A stretch of 64,000 bases of DNA from Parelaphostrongylus tenuis (lineage: Eukaryota; Nematoda; Chromadorea; Rhabditida; Metastrongylidae), in the NCBI GenBank assembly GCA_019055375.1, contig JAHQIW010000246.1, forward strand, positions 186,001 through 250,000. Direction: 5' to 3'. Under the pieces are notes generated by a model. It worked only from the letters and a program-made list of their open reading frames with translations. It made no database searches and was not told where the DNA came from. Positions 34,869-45,566 of the stretch are shown in pieces (within the stretch, counting starts at the first letter, position 1; the number at the start of each line of letters is the position of its first letter). The position numbers were made by a program, and so were the translations under genes.

Positions 34869-35830
34869 CTATTATGATCAGTGATTTAGAATCGTTTGGT
34901 GAGCAAAGATTCGATGCCTTCCTACTAGAAAGAAAAATCAAAGAGATCGGTCAGGTCACATTTGAGCTGGTTGTAGTTCTCAATTTTTTTCCGCAGTTGC
35001 TGCTTCAGAGCGCGGAAGAGATGGCAGTTCGATGAAACAATATCAGGACTATACGGTGGATGTGGTATCGTGGTCTAGCTCAGTATCTTCAAAATTAGGC
35101 GAATCGACGTTGCAATGCGAGGTTGAACGTTAGCCTGAAAAAGAGCTACACTGAACCGTTTCGGACTATTCTCTCCGGCCGCGTTCCGAAGTGACTCGCG
35201 TGGACGTCGGCATAGATTGTCTGCTTGTTGTCGAGCACGTCCCAAAGCAGCATGCCTTGCCAGTTTTAGGAAATCGAGAGCTTTTATTGCGTGCATGAAA
35301 CTGGGGCTTTGAATGCAGTGGCAGGTTTTAGCGACGAGACAGCCGGTGAGTGTAGCGCGTGTTGCTCTCGTAATAGACTCAGGACTCATCTCCAGTGATA
35401 ATAGACTTCAAAAAATTCTGCTTGTGCTGTTGGAGCAGAAGACTTTCACAGATGGTCACGGCTGCAGCACGGTTGTGATCGGTTGAGACATCACTTTGCG
35501 GTAGCCCATTTTATTTAGATGGCGAGCGATGGAGCTACGGTCGTATCAAAGTGTCTACTCAAAATCCCGTATACTAGCATTCAAATGCACTTCCGCTCCT
35601 AGCGCAAAGATTCTTTGTCCGAAGCGACTGGCTGGGCAGAGTGAGGCTGACTTTGACGGCTCGTATCGCCTTCTTCGAAGCGCTTGAATCAGTAATGGAT
35701 CACAGTCCGGGCGGTCGTGATGCTTAGCTGAAACGCAATGTTAGTCTCTTTAGCAGTCTTCCTTGCAATGTTCTCAAACTCGTATTCGGGAAACATAATC
35801 AACCGAAACTGGTTCTGATCCATTCTGAAT
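34869..35830 (-). pseudogene. Mariner transposase remnant (reverse strand), nearly full-span, many stops
   Basis: Reading the minus strand from 35830 to 34869 covers most of a mariner transposase in order. The HTH end reads TARTVIHY-stop-FKRFEEGDTS; the linker follows; KWATAK and MSQPITT resemble the family's MGYRKVMSQPIP. Then come TICESLLLQQHKQNF, ITGDES with a stop in place of the Trp, VYYESNTRYTH and LSRR. The C-terminal half shows LPSLPRSEAATAEKN, the decayed YHLFRALKQQLRKKI. Stops and frameshifts are scattered throughout. It is the most complete copy by span, but inactive. Confidence 0.8.
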
Positions 35831-37489
35831 CTTAGTTAACTAATCCGCGGTGCATGTGCCCTTTTACAACTCCTGGCTTAAGTTACTAGAACATTATCCA
35901 GCATGTCACAGACTTTTGATAAGACAAAGGAAAGTAATCGAAGTCTTTGCGTTGCTTCTGTCAACCGTTATGAGATATTCGGAAGCTCTCTTTCTGCAAA
36001 GGAATCACATAACACCGGGAACAAGCATGAGTACTCTTTGATACATCTTCGAACTACGGTACTTGGGCGAGATTTAGCATCCTTGCGGACGAGTATAACG
36101 GATCGGGAAAGCTGTTCTTAGCTTGATAGCTGTTGCTCCTACCATCAATCAAACACGGCAGAACGTCTATGATATCACAGATTTCGTGTAGACAACTGGC
36201 TACAGTAATTTCCTAGTCTATAATATTAGTCTCTACTGATCCATATTCATACTTATGATTTGTGAATGGTGGTTTAGATAGGTATGTCTACGTTCTTGAC
36301 CTTTCCTTTGTGACTCCCATTTCTTGTAGTCACTCTGAAGCCAACGATATTGTCTACTACTCTTCCAGGGTGGTCTTCAATAGAAACTTCAGTAAAAAAG
36401 CTTAGTGTTGAAGAATTTTTCTCGGAACAAAGGCATGTTGTTAAGATCACGTAAAATAGACGATATTCGTTAATAGGATATTTTTCAAGCGCGACGTAGA
36501 GTTCCTTATACAAAATGTTTTTACATCTAAATTTTAATAATTTTTTCCTATCTACCAATACTGCATAAAAAATCATCAGTACTATTGATTTTGTGTCAGA
36601 TTTTCCTGTGCTCATCTGCAAAACCACGCCCCTTCAAGAGCACTTTTCATATTTTGTTCATATGGAATTGATAGGAGTCATTCTTGCGGAACAACACTTT
36701 CCTTGATATGAAAATTTTCTCCCTAATTTGTCGCATTTCCATCTAGACATCAAAAATTGGGAGCTACTTGATAGTGTGGAAATTGGGAAATTGTCGATTT
36801 CCATTAAATGCCACAGAGAATAAAGAGGGTATAGCGTAATTATAAGTGGTGCAATTCCATGACCAACCTGATTCATTAGAGAATCAGCGCGGAAACCTTT
36901 ATTCATTTTTTACCCGTTTCGTCCTCACAAATACTGTGTTGTACTTCTTGCATTTGATTAATTTCTTGTAGTCACCATATGCGAACGTATTCGATCGTAT
37001 AGCGTGTGAATTTGAGAACTGCTTGAGATTCTCGTCCTCTTTATGAATGTCGATGAATGGTCAAATCAGCGCAGCGTTGGATTTTGGTGTAGATGTGCTA
37101 AGACTTTCTTTCCACTTGGATTTTATAAAGTAAGCTGTTTCCAGACATTTGATGTCAATTCATCTAGTTCGTGGGGATGACACACTGGCGAGTTCAGTGC
37201 AGCTTGAACCAGTATGTATGACATCACTACCACTGCGCTATCGTGTTGTTATTTTTTTGCTATAACTATTAGGATTACTCTCAAAATGGGTCGTATTTCA
37301 ATGATAGTGCTACACTAATGAGCAGGAGAGCGTGATGAAAGATGAACTTTACCGTATGTACTAATTACGCTTTGAATTTGCTCTATAATCATTTGCACTC
37401 CTTATATGCGTTTAGCTCATTTTCTGTTGCACGTTAATCATATTTTTTCGTCATAGCATATTTATCTATATCAAATAGAGTGTATGATG
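35831..37489. other. Unassigned sequence, apart from the frame at 36274-36627
   Basis: Plus frames at 35850-36041 and 35903-36121 overlap each other and have no motifs. Nothing else recognised. Confidence 0.4.
36274..36627 (-). CDS. Unrecognised 117-codon open frame
   Basis: The product begins MVLQMSTGKSDTKSIVLMIF, has a Lys/Leu/Tyr-rich middle (KKLLKFRCKNILYKELYVAL), then EVSIEDHPGRVVDNIVGFRV, and ends in a Lys-rich polar tail. The second half is protein-like (mixed charges, VxNIVGFRV), but I cannot name a domain. No signal peptide. It could be an exon of an unrecognised gene or a chance frame. Confidence 0.25.
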   Translation of the reverse strand: MVLQMSTGKSDTKSIVLMIFYAVLVDRKKLLKFRCKNILYKELYVALEKYPINEYRLFYVILTTCLCSEKNSSTLSFFTEVSIEDHPGRVVDNIVGFRVTTRNGSHKGKVKNVDIPI

Positions 37490-37660
37490 CGTGTAACGCA
37501 GTGGTTAATTGTTTATAGTAAAAACAAAGTTGTTGGTTCAACCACTTTCCATGAACTACTCGAGCCATCCATTACTCAGATCGACTAAACGATACCTCTT
37601 CTGGGATGACAGCGAACACTGACCCGATACTGCTAAACTCCCATTCTCAGAGTATTGGGA
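37490..37660 (+). mobile_element. SINE family A, degenerate copy
   Basis: GATGCGTGTAACGCAGTGGT, then TTGTTGGTTCAACCAC (B-box position), then GAGCCATCCATTACTCAGAT and TCTGGGATGACAGCGAACAC follow the family A order (head, CCATCCAT, GGGAGGATAAGCAGCAC). The 3' half is lost. Confidence 0.5.
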
Positions 37661-37884
37661 TTCCTTCAGCAGAATGCGAAATCGAAACAGTACTTTGTAC
37701 GTATTACTGAATATCTTGAACTCATTTGTTGGTAATCGTTCAGTGGCTGGTCTAAAGATGTCATACATACGCGTATCATTGAGTATAGCTCACACAACGA
37801 AGTGCACTAACTTGACCGGAGAGAAATTCTGTATGAATTTCTTCCCGATAGTTTTCATTGTCTCAGTTTAACTTATAGCTCTTC

Positions 37885-38258
37885 ATTGATAAGGATATAA
37901 CATGTTTTGAGCTATTAGGTCTAGTGCTATTCAGGTACCTGTTTCGTCCTATTGGGACTCATCAATAGCACCCTCCCTCGGTTCAACCTGAGGCTGAATA
38001 ATCCTCTGTAAAGGAATCGACGCCAAGTTAAAAGAGTTCACCCCAAGTCGGATGATGAAATTACCTGACATTGAGCTTGTAACTTTTACAGGTATATCTC
38101 TCCTTTCGACCGCTTCTTCAAAGGAATAGGACTAACCCAATAGGACGAAACAGGCACTTGTAAAGCATTACACCTAACAACTTGAGACATGTTATGTCCC
38201 TATCAGATCATATCATTCAGGTGGGTCTATAGAAGAGCGGTCGAAAGGAGAGATATGA
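37885..38258. mobile_element. Palindromic MITE family P, copy 3 (rearranged)
   Basis: Outer arms: ATAACATGTTTTGAGCTATT...CTGTTTCGTCCTATTGGGAC at 37898-37960, and its inverted copy CCAATAGGACGAAACAGGCA...AACATGTTATGTCCC at 38137-38203. A second inverted pair, ATATCTCTCCTTTCGACCGC at 38091 and GCGGTCGAAAGGAGAGATAT ending near 38257, partly overlaps the first, so the element was rearranged. No coding sequence. Confidence 0.7.
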
Positions 38259-39480
38259 CTCTTCGTTGATCTGCTTACCGTATTTTTTTGAGGGGCAAAA
38301 ACGTGGTTGCTATTACGCAGTTTTGCAGAAGTTGAAATATCGGCAAGTTTTGTCTTCTTCAGAGCTTGAAAAGATCATCTTAAGTGCAACCTCGTCACTC
38401 AAGTGCCTCCCTAACAACAACAAAACAGCCACTACACCTAGATTTGATTCGCCTCTATAAATCTTTCACTAAATCTTTCATTCACGTGAAGTCAACTATG
38501 CAGAGTTCTATCAGAATACCTACTGCATAATTATCAGTATGGTATATTGTGTGAAGTCATGGTTGATAGCGAGGCATTCTTCTCTGCGGTTTCTTTTGGA
38601 TTCATGGAATTTATCGAGAATGCTTCAAGAATCTCACGCAATGAAGTTTTATTTCCCTATTCTAGGATGGTGACTTCTACTTCATTATCTTTTCCTTATG
38701 TCTTCGTGTCCCATGAGTAGAAGGGCATTCGGTTCATCTCCACGTTTACCAAGTACTCGACTCAGCTTGTGTTTGCTCATTAGGAAAAACCGTAAATTGT
38801 TGATCATGTCGAGACGAATAAAAATTGATCTTGAGAATTACCCACTAGGTATCAATTGACATACTTCGTCATTGAGTCAGGAATGTTGACACGGATATGT
38901 ATGGAACAATCTTGCCATTTTCGTGTTCATGTGCAATAAATTTCTCATTGAACCTACATCAGCGATCTGTATGTCGGAATAATGAGAATAAAAAAAGTTG
39001 AAAATGTAATTGATGTTGACATAAGCGTAAATTAAAAGAGTAATGAAGGAAGCTCGAGCATTATTACAAGCAAGCCAATAGCTCAGTTGTCGACGGTTTC
39101 ATTGGCCACCAATCTACTTAGCAATTTTTCGAGAGAACTTAGAATCAATGATGTTAACAATGAACACCATAAATTGATTATCATAATGCTCAAACACTAA
39201 TTGGCTCATAGGAGAATGCGGCTTAAGTGAATGGAAGGCTTGTTTGGCGTGTGACTGATAAATTCACCTTTTCCCTTACAGTACCCACCTACGGCACACT
39301 GTTGATCAGTGCGTTTGCAGATTCTCCCAGAGAAAAGAAGTTAGCACGCTGCCTTATTTACCATTGGAATTCGAGCCTGAAATTCAACTTAGTTTCACAC
39401 TCATCGCATCAGTGGATTCTTTTGGACGTTTTCGAGATTCGGTTTAGATCGCCCCTCTCCTTTTCCCTGTTTTTCCGCAT
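38259..39480. other. Unassigned AT-rich sequence
   Basis: Frames at 38266-38460 and 39227-39577 show no recognised domain; the latter runs into the (CT)n tract. Confidence 0.45.
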
Positions 39481-39486
39481 CTACTC

Positions 39487-39530
39487 TTCTTTCCTCTCTC
39501 TCTCTCTCTCTCTATCTCTCTTCTCTCTCT
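39487..39530. repeat. (CT)n microsatellite
   Basis: TTTCCTCTCTCTCTCTCTCT run, interrupted by TATCTCTCTTC. Confidence 0.85.
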
Positions 39531-40153
39531 CGCTGATTTCTTTTGTATTTTCAGTGCTTTTGGTGTTTCCCACCTAACGTTTAGCAGCTGTAGAATCACA
39601 GTAACGCAGTGGGTTACTAATGCAGTGTATCAGATTTCGAGGTGAGCAATGCTCTGGGCCAATTTCTCGCCTCGGCACGCTGTTGCTACTATTCAAGATC
39701 GCCTGGGAACGCCTTGGATCGGCTACCACTGAGAATGCAGAATGATTAGTCTTGATCCACGCCTTATCACATTCAAAAAGAAGTCGAAATGCTCAGGCAG
39801 CAGTTGAAGCGTCCTAAGATTTTTTGACGGATGAATTCGAGGAAACGATTCAAATGCGAGAAGTTCTGGGTTTCGTACGCTCAAGTTTTTGTCAAGCGTG
39901 CCATCAAATTTCCATTGTCATTCATGGTCCATGCACTTGTTTTTATTACGCCCTTTCCTTCACTTCCTATGTTTTTTGCAACTTTCGCCTTATTTTGCTT
40001 CTCTGTAGTCTATATAAAACAATGGGATGTGCATAATCCTTTGTTGGCAATTCTTTTGCTCTTCTTACTTCTGCATAAACGATTTTACTTCGACGGACCC
40101 ACGATCAATATCTTTTTGCACCTCATGACAATTATTCGCTTTTCTATTTTCAA
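39531..40153. other. Unassigned sequence
   Basis: At 39605-39640 AACGCAGTGGGTTACTAATG faintly resembles a family A head but lacks a B box and body. The overlapping frames at 39824-40178 are Phe/Leu/Cys-rich and unrecognised; one could encode membrane segments. Confidence 0.35.
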
Positions 40154-40460
40154 GGTGCGCGTGCTGCGCAGTGCTTAGAAGTGCTCTGCGACACACACGT
40201 GATCATCAGTCGGTGGTCGATGGTTCGATCCCACACTGAAGGCTCATCAAGCTTCCCGTCCTTCGTGGTCAGTGTTCTGGTACGCTTCTATAGGAGGATA
40301 GGAGCACCGACTTTATACATTGATAGGCCACTACCAGTCGTTATGAGGATCAGATTTGCATTCATTGATCTCAAAGGAAGCAAGAAATTGAAGGCGAATG
40401 CATAGAGAATTCCTCACTAATTAATCAACGCCGAAAGCTTTATTCTTTTTATCCCTTTCT
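40154..40460 (+). mobile_element. SINE family A, copy 3
   Basis: Head GTGCGCGTGCTGCGCAGTGC with a degraded A box, and GGTTCGATCCC near 40220 as a good B box. Body blocks follow: AGGCTCATCAAGCTTCCCGT, AGGAGGATAGGAGCACCGAC, GAATGCATAGAGAATTCCTC, AATCAACGCCGAAAGCTTTA, then a TTCTTTTTATCCCTTTCTTT tail. It carries an extra GATCATCAGTCGGTG between the boxes compared with other copies, similar to the insert in the 50-kb copy. Confidence 0.75.
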
Positions 40461-41035
40461 TTCTTCAGGTTTCCTGTTGCGGCATATCTTCGTTTTCTGC
40501 CTGTTTTCCATTCATAAGTGATTTTTCTCCTCAGCAACTAAGGATACGAAGTATTACTTGAGCAAGTGTTTTTTGCGATGCGTCTAATTACATGTAATAT
40601 TAACAACAAGATGATTGAGCGATGTAAAATAGTCTTTTCAACAATATCATTTTACATGTATCATTCAACTAGTGAATATCCAACATTTGAATTAATTACA
40701 GAGATAAAAAATTTATTTGACAGCTATTAACCATTCTGACCTCTAAATAATGGACTGAAAAAAGAAGAGCTGGACTTTAACACAATAATAATCATTGTGA
40801 AGTAAGACGTGAAATAATTGAGACGAAAAAATCTATCAGATCTGCAAGGACGTTAGTTCCTTATACTTTGCAGCATGGAGGACTTTTTGCAGTTCTTTTC
40901 AATTAAGACATTTTTACTTTAGCAAATAATTCTCATATTAATGCGGCAAGTTTGGCAAGATACCCAGATATTACAGTAAACGATGAGTTCCATCATGATC
41001 AATTTTTTGAACTTTATCTAATGTTATATATCTTT
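40461..41035. other. Unassigned AT-rich sequence
   Basis: Nothing recognised. Confidence 0.5.
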
Positions 41036-41200
41036 TTACTGCGCTTGTAGTGTTGTGGTTAGAACTGTCCTGTGATACGCACCTGGTCGTGGGTCCAGCT
41101 TCGAGTTAACCAACCATTGTCAACCTTCTCATACCTCTATGGTTGGAAAATTGACATCAGATTAAGAACACTGATGTGATACATCAGCAAGTCATTATAA
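41036..41200 (+). mobile_element. SINE family A, degenerate 5' copy
   Basis: CTGCGCTTGTAGTGTTGTGG, TTAGAACTGTCCTGTGATAC, CACCTGGTCGTGGGTCCAGC, then AACCAACCATTGTCAACCTT follow the head and first body block of family A. The 3' portion is missing. It lies about 50 bp upstream of a full copy in the same orientation, forming a tandem pair. Confidence 0.6.
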
Positions 41201-41248
41201 AGACGTATTATGAACGCGACCGCCTTTACAGTCCTATAAACAGAATTA

Positions 41249-41543
41249 GAGCGCATGTGGCGCAGTGGTTAGAAGTGCTCTGCGTCGCACACGAGGTCAA
41301 TGGTTCAATCTCGCGCTCATGGCTCACCAAGCCATCCATCCCTTCCGGGTCTGTAAATTGGTATCAAACTGGTCTCAGATTTGTCTGGGAGGATAGGCAG
41401 CACTGACTCGGTTCAGCGGGAGGCCACCGCGAGTCGTGAAGGTCAGATATGCATTCAATCACCTCAAACGAAGTTAAAAATTGAAGACGAACGAATGGTG
41501 TATCACGGATTGATAAACGCCAGAGCTTTATCCTTTATCCTTC
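41249..41543 (+). mobile_element. SINE family A, copy 4 (best reference copy)
   Basis: Full-length, about 295 bp. A box TGGCGCAGTGG at 41258-41268; B box GGTTCAATCTC at 41302-41312 (one change from GGTTCGAxTCC-like). Then CTCACCAAGCCATCCATCCC, GTAAATTGGTATCAAACTGG, CTGGGAGGATAGGCAGCACT, GACTCGGTTCAGCGGGAGGC, CACCGCGAGTC, TGCATTCAATCACCTCAAAC and GAAGTTAAAAATTGAAGACG. The tail is TTTATCCTTTATCC. The open frame across it (76 codons, containing HEVNGSISRSWLTKPSI) is SINE-encoded noise. A box, B box and short-repeat tail together make a classic tRNA-derived SINE. Confidence 0.9.
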
Positions 41544-41790
41544 ATAAATAGAACTAAGAACATGGCGCATATTTAGAAGAGTTTTCTGTGACGACAGAGT
41601 TTGGTAAACTGTACATGGAAACATAACAACAACAGCAGAAATAGAAGACATGATATCAATTTGTGTGATGCATTCCGAGTTCCTTGAGTGAGTGAAACCA
41701 ATGAGCAGTTCTAACATATGATAAAGACGAATGACATTTTGATAGGACTTGTTAATGTTCTAGGTTCAAAAGAATGCAGGTGATATATCT

Positions 41791-42113
41791 TTTTACACGA
41801 CCCGTCATCACAGTTTCACTCTGCCGATCCGCGTACTTCTAGCACTGGATTCGCTTCCTCGCATGCATCCTCTGTAAAGGTTTTCAAACATTTCGTAAGT
41901 TGTTTCGATTACTGCTAGAGGATTTCGCCTTCTTCATGAATAACGTAGAATGCTGCTCGGGCAAATCTTCTTTAATTTCGAAGGAACTCAAGCTAAGACG
42001 TTTGATGGGACGTTCATTTCAATGACTGTTTAAAAGTGCTGATGAAGGGGTTCGAACCAGCACCAAAAATTTCCTGATGACATGCATCTCTAACCATTCA
42101 CTGGGTGCTCGTG
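41791..42113 (-). mobile_element. SINE family B, best reference copy (tRNA head plus LINE-type tail)
   Basis: On the minus strand from 42113: GAGCACCCAGTGAATGGTTA, with an A-box region at 42088-42104, then a perfect B box (GGTTCGAACCC; seen as GGGTTCGAACC at 42048-42058 on the plus strand). After a linker the tail reads GCATTCTACGTTATTCATGA, CGAAATCCTCTAGCAG, GATGCATGCGAGGAAGCGAA, AGTGCTAGAAGTACGCGGAT and finally TGACGGGTCGTGTAAA. The tail matches, in order, the LINE 3' flank at 1925-2100. About 320 bp, with both modules intact. Confidence 0.8.
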
Positions 42114-42510
42114 TAGGTGACATACAAGCTATTATTATTACCACTGTTCTCATCACTAATATAAAATGGACGCTTGATGTTCGCGATAAAACTAGCTGAG
42201 GTCTTAGATGGGTTCATCTCCTCCTTATTACCATCTCGACCCTTGCGTAGCCGACCGAGCCTTCACATCAGATTAGTGTCCTTCTAATTCACAAATACCT
42301 GCAACTGATTGTGTTGTGAATGTTTAGAAATGATGTGGAGAAGCTATTATATGATTCAAAGAAGCAGAAATTCGCCGGATCTTAATGACATCTGTGAAGA
42401 ATGAAGAGGCAATCTCAAGTGGGAGCTAAACGTGTTCAAAAATTGTGAGAGCTTTATGAATTCGAGAAAACGAAAGACGTGTATAATTAAAGAATTGCTG
42501 AAATCTATAA

Positions 42511-42808
42511 AGGATAAAAGGATAACGCTCTCGGCGTTGATCAATCCCTGAGGGATGCGCCATGCATTCGTCTTCATTTTTTGACTTCGTTTGAGATGAT
42601 TGAATGCACATCTGGCTTTGACAATGATTCGCGGTGGCCCCTGCTGAACCGAGTCAGTGCTGCTTATGCTCCCAGACAAATTGAGCCCAGCCTGGCACCA
42701 AATTACTGACCCCGGAAAGGTGGATGGCTTGCTGAGCCATGAGCGCGAGATCGACCATTGACGTCGTGTGCGACGCAGAGCACCCCTAACACTGAGCCAC
42801 ATGCGCTC
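42511..42808 (-). mobile_element. SINE family A, copy 5
   Basis: Minus-strand full-length copy: head GAGCGCATGTGGCTCAGTGT at 42808, a B-box region at 42750-42760 (GGTCGATCTCG, one base shorter than GGTTCGATCTC), all body blocks, and a tail CTTTTATCCTTTATAG. The 148-codon frame covering it is an artefact of the SINE sequence. Confidence 0.85.
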
Positions 42809-43189
42809 TACTGGAATCTATACAATGTGTAACATTGATTGAATTTGATAGAAGGGAAAGATCAGCAATGTTTTTTGACCGTAGCTCCGAGTGCTTTTGC
42901 GAAAGTTCCATGTTTTTTGTTATCCAGATGCATAACACGTCAACAAACATAGTTCGTATACTTTACAGTTTCTCTTAGCGTTCGAATTCTGCAATTAGGT
43001 ATGAGTGTCGTCAGTAAGCTATATTTTAATTTGAAAACAACTGTATAGATAGCAACGAAATATGCAGAAAACTCTCAGACGACAGGATTTGGACTATTTT
43101 CAAATATCTTGGAAGACCGACTTCCACCAAATCTTGGCATAAATAGTCAACACTATCCAACTAATCATACCTGGTGATGATGGGCGAAA
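42809..43189. other. Unassigned sequence
   Basis: Nothing recognised. Confidence 0.45.
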
Positions 43190-43280
43190 TGCAAAATTTT
43201 TTAATCTCTGACGGAATCTGAATCCTCTTTTCGACTTTTCCGAGAGCATATGCTAACCGTTGCACTGCCCGAGCTCCTGT
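43190..43280 (-). mobile_element. SINE family C head remnant
   Basis: The minus strand reads GGGCAGTGCAACGGTTAGCA, TATGCTCTCGGAAAAGTCGA, AAGAGGATTCAGATTCCGTC, then AAAAATTTTGCA. This parallels the family C head (GGTGCAACGGTTAGCATACG...GGGTTCGAATCCCGG...TTTTTGCACAGC). The B box is decayed to GATTCAGATTCC. Confidence 0.6.
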
Positions 43281-43555
43281 TCTATCTTACTCGCTATCCT
43301 TTTAGAAACCTGTGCTCGGATGGTAAGAAGAGGGTCTACCATCCTCGTAAAAACTAAACAAGAAAGACCATTCGATCTGTCAAACATTTTACGGAACCCT
43401 TATTTCGGTGTTAGTTCAAGTCAGTAAAGAAGTCAATAGCGCTGAAAGTGATTCTTCTTGGTGAATACTACTCTCCACTCACTTGCCCTTCTTCTTTTTC
43501 GTCATTTTTTTCCAAACACATGAAAGTTTCTCAAAGTGTACAGTTTCTAGTTTAT

Positions 43556-43770
43556 TCTACAGTGCAGTGGTTAGAAGTGTGTTACAATACACACTTCGTC
43601 ACTGCTATACATCCCAGTGCAAAGTAAGTTTTCCATCTCTCTGATATCATCAGACTGGCATTGGATTTGCTAGTGTGGATAGCAGCATTGCTTTGATACA
43701 TCGATGCTCAAGTCATTCATTGCATAGGTCAAATGTTGCTTCAGTCATATCTATGATTCCACGAATGAAT
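43556..43770 (+). mobile_element. SINE family A, degenerate copy
   Basis: CTACAGTGCAGTGGTTAGAA, GTGTGTTACAATACACACTT, CATCAGACTGGCATTGGATT and the GATAGCAGCATTGCTTTGAT, CAAGTCATTCATTGCATAGG block follow the family A order. Both promoter boxes are damaged. Confidence 0.5.
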
Positions 43771-44506
43771 CGTAATGATGTATTTTCAAACGATTGGTTA
43801 ACGCTGAACACTTTGTGTTTTCTTTGCTCTGCAGCAACTGATGATGTGTTCTTGTTTGAAGAGAAATATTAGATTACTAACTGTTTACCTGTGACAGAAC
43901 ACGAACACTTAGGATCGACTGCAGTGACCAAGAAAGCTGACCTTTTTTCCATGGCATAGACCTTATATTTAGTCATCAAGTAGTCATGACTTTAAAGCAA
44001 TGACATAAGTTTTTTTAATAATTTTATACTAATTTCTCGTTGAAAATCGCTCTATCCGTTGCTATCCCTTTAGTCTTTGTTATTACCAAATCACTTGTTA
44101 TGGCCGATAGGCGAAGAACTTTGAACTGCGCACAGTCATGATAAAAACTCTCCAACACTGCTGAATTGGTCAATAAATTAACAGTAGTCATAAGTGCTAT
44201 CAGTGTACCCGTTGATGAACTCAATGACATGACTGGAGCTGCGTGCTAATTCGTCCATCTGCTGACGGTTCATTCTGTTCTACCGTAACCCGATTTTGTT
44301 CGTTGACATGTTCTGCTTTTCAAATGTTTTTTTTTTTTTGTAGAACAGACTTTTCCCATATGGCATGATGTGGTATAACTGCCCAATAATCAGTGACACA
44401 TATCTCATGCAACACGATGTGACTCGAATGTTGAGCAATTATTCCTTGTTCTGGTAATCTAATAGCGTATTCAGAACGTTTTTGATTTACGTCATGTTTC
44501 CACATA

Positions 44507-44532
44507 TCATACATATCATACATATCGTCTTC
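44507..44532. repeat. Short tandem repeat (ATCATACAT, about 3 units)
   Basis: ACATATCATACATATCATAC followed by ATATCG: a 10-nt unit repeated almost three times. Confidence 0.75.
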
Positions 44533-44574
44533 TACTCTTATCATGGAGCCACAAATGATCTGTGTCGAATGACA

Positions 44575-44870
44575 ATCCGGGTCACAATGTCGCGCACTTG
44601 TCGCGTCTGGTCGTTGGTTCAATCGCTCTCCCTTCGCAAATCAAGGAATCCATCGCTCTGGGATCTGCAAATTGATATCGGACTAGTTTGAAGATAATAC
44701 ACTGTCTCCAATACCAATTTGAGGAGGAGGAGAGTTATCGGAAGCAATCGTATAGAGCAGATATTGACTTATTCACCTACGATCTTACGAGTGAAGTCAA
44801 TGCATGGCGCATCGCTAAAGGACTCATGTGAGCCGATCGCTTTGTTCTCTGGTTCTTCATTCCCTAATAT
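44575..44870 (+). mobile_element. SINE family A, degenerate copy
   Basis: CACTTGTCGCGTCTGGTCGT, TGGTTCAATCGCTCTCCC (B-box position), AATCAAGGAATCCATCGCTC, AATTGATATCGGACTAG, AATGCATGGCGCATCGCTAA, GAGCCGATCGCTTTGTTCTC. Overall order conserved but with many changes; the A box is lost. Confidence 0.6.
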
Positions 44871-44949
44871 CCATTCTGCTTTTGGTACGACATAGTAGAT
44901 TAGAATTGATTATCATCCATAGTCATGCGCGTAATTCTGTTCACCTGTA

Positions 44950-45140
44950 TCACCTGTCGTCCCGTTGATCGTCGAGTGACTCGAGCGGGTACCAGCAACT
45001 CTTTCATTTTTCCCTATCGCGTGCAAGAGTAGCCCAGTGGGTCCTCCTCGCTCTAGGAATTTGCTGAGCATCATATCTTTCTTTTATCGCTTTCGTGAAG
45101 AAGTCGGACCAACGGGTCAGCGGTCTTCCTTTAGAGCGCT
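44950..45140 (-). pseudogene. RTE-type LINE reverse transcriptase C-terminus (best copy)
   Basis: The minus strand encodes GRPLTRWSDFFTKAIKERYD, then AQQIPRARRTHWATLARDRE, then (after a premature stop) KSCWYPLESLDDQRDDR and a terminal TGA. This is the characteristic end of nematode RTE-like LINE proteins, beyond the RT domain. It is 5'-truncated to about 63 codons. Downstream on the minus strand the shared 3' flank seen at 2.0-2.25 kb is missing, so this copy is also 3'-truncated. A triple 9-nt duplication (GGAATCTC units) sits at its 5' side (about 45157-45180). Confidence 0.85.
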
Positions 45141-45156
45141 TAACGTCCCGAGGAAT

Positions 45157-45180
45157 CTCGGAATCTCGGAATCTCTACAC
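45157..45180. repeat. Short tandem repeat (GGAATCTC, 3 units)
   Basis: GGAATCTCGGAATCTCGGAA TCTC: an 8-nt unit in three perfect copies, probably replication slippage at the edge of the LINE fragment. Confidence 0.85.
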
Positions 45181-45267
45181 GCCAGGAATTCTGTTATGAA
45201 TTTTTTAATTTGGAAAAAGCCGAAGAGCTTCGCGTGTCCACCATCTCAAATCGCACCTAACAAGCCG

Positions 45268-45566
45268 ATAAAAAGAATAAAGCTCTCGGCGTTGATCAAT
45301 CCTTGAGGGATGCGCCATACATTCGTGTTCAATTTTTAACTTCGTTTGAGATGATTGAATGCATATCTGGCCTTACAATGACTCGCGGTGGGTTCCCGCT
45401 GAACCGAGTCAGTGCTGCTTATTTTCCCAAACAAATTTGAGCCCAGCCTGGTACCAATTTACTGACCCCGGAAAGGTGGAAGGCTTGATGAGCTATGAGC
45501 GCGAGATCGAACCATTGACCTCGTGTGCGACGCAGAGCACCTTTAACCACTGCGCCACATACGCTC
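45268..45566 (-). mobile_element. SINE family A, copy 6
   Basis: Near-perfect full-length minus-strand copy. Head GAGCGTATGTGGCGCAGTGG at 45566 with an intact A box and a B box reading GGTTCGATCTC on the minus strand (about 45503-45513). Body complete, tail CTCTCGGCG...TTTATTCTTTTT. Very similar to the copies at 41.2 and 42.5 kb, suggesting recent activity. Confidence 0.88.

Noticed and set aside
39600..39680. Additional SINE A head
   Set aside because: Only a short AACGCAGTGGGTTA match, without a B box or body blocks; too weak to call.
41176..41406. 76-codon frame containing ISRSWLTKPSI
   Set aside because: It lies entirely across a SINE A copy. The same peptide-like string appears in another SINE copy (42356-42802), so it is repeat noise.
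42040..42113. Possible tRNA gene on the minus strand (perfect B box)
   Set aside because: The head continues into a LINE-like tail shared by other copies, and the acceptor stem does not close. Treated as SINE B.
42356..42802. 148-codon minus-strand frame
   Set aside because: Nearly all of it is a minus-strand SINE A. Its length reflects few stops in the SINE sequence, not a gene.
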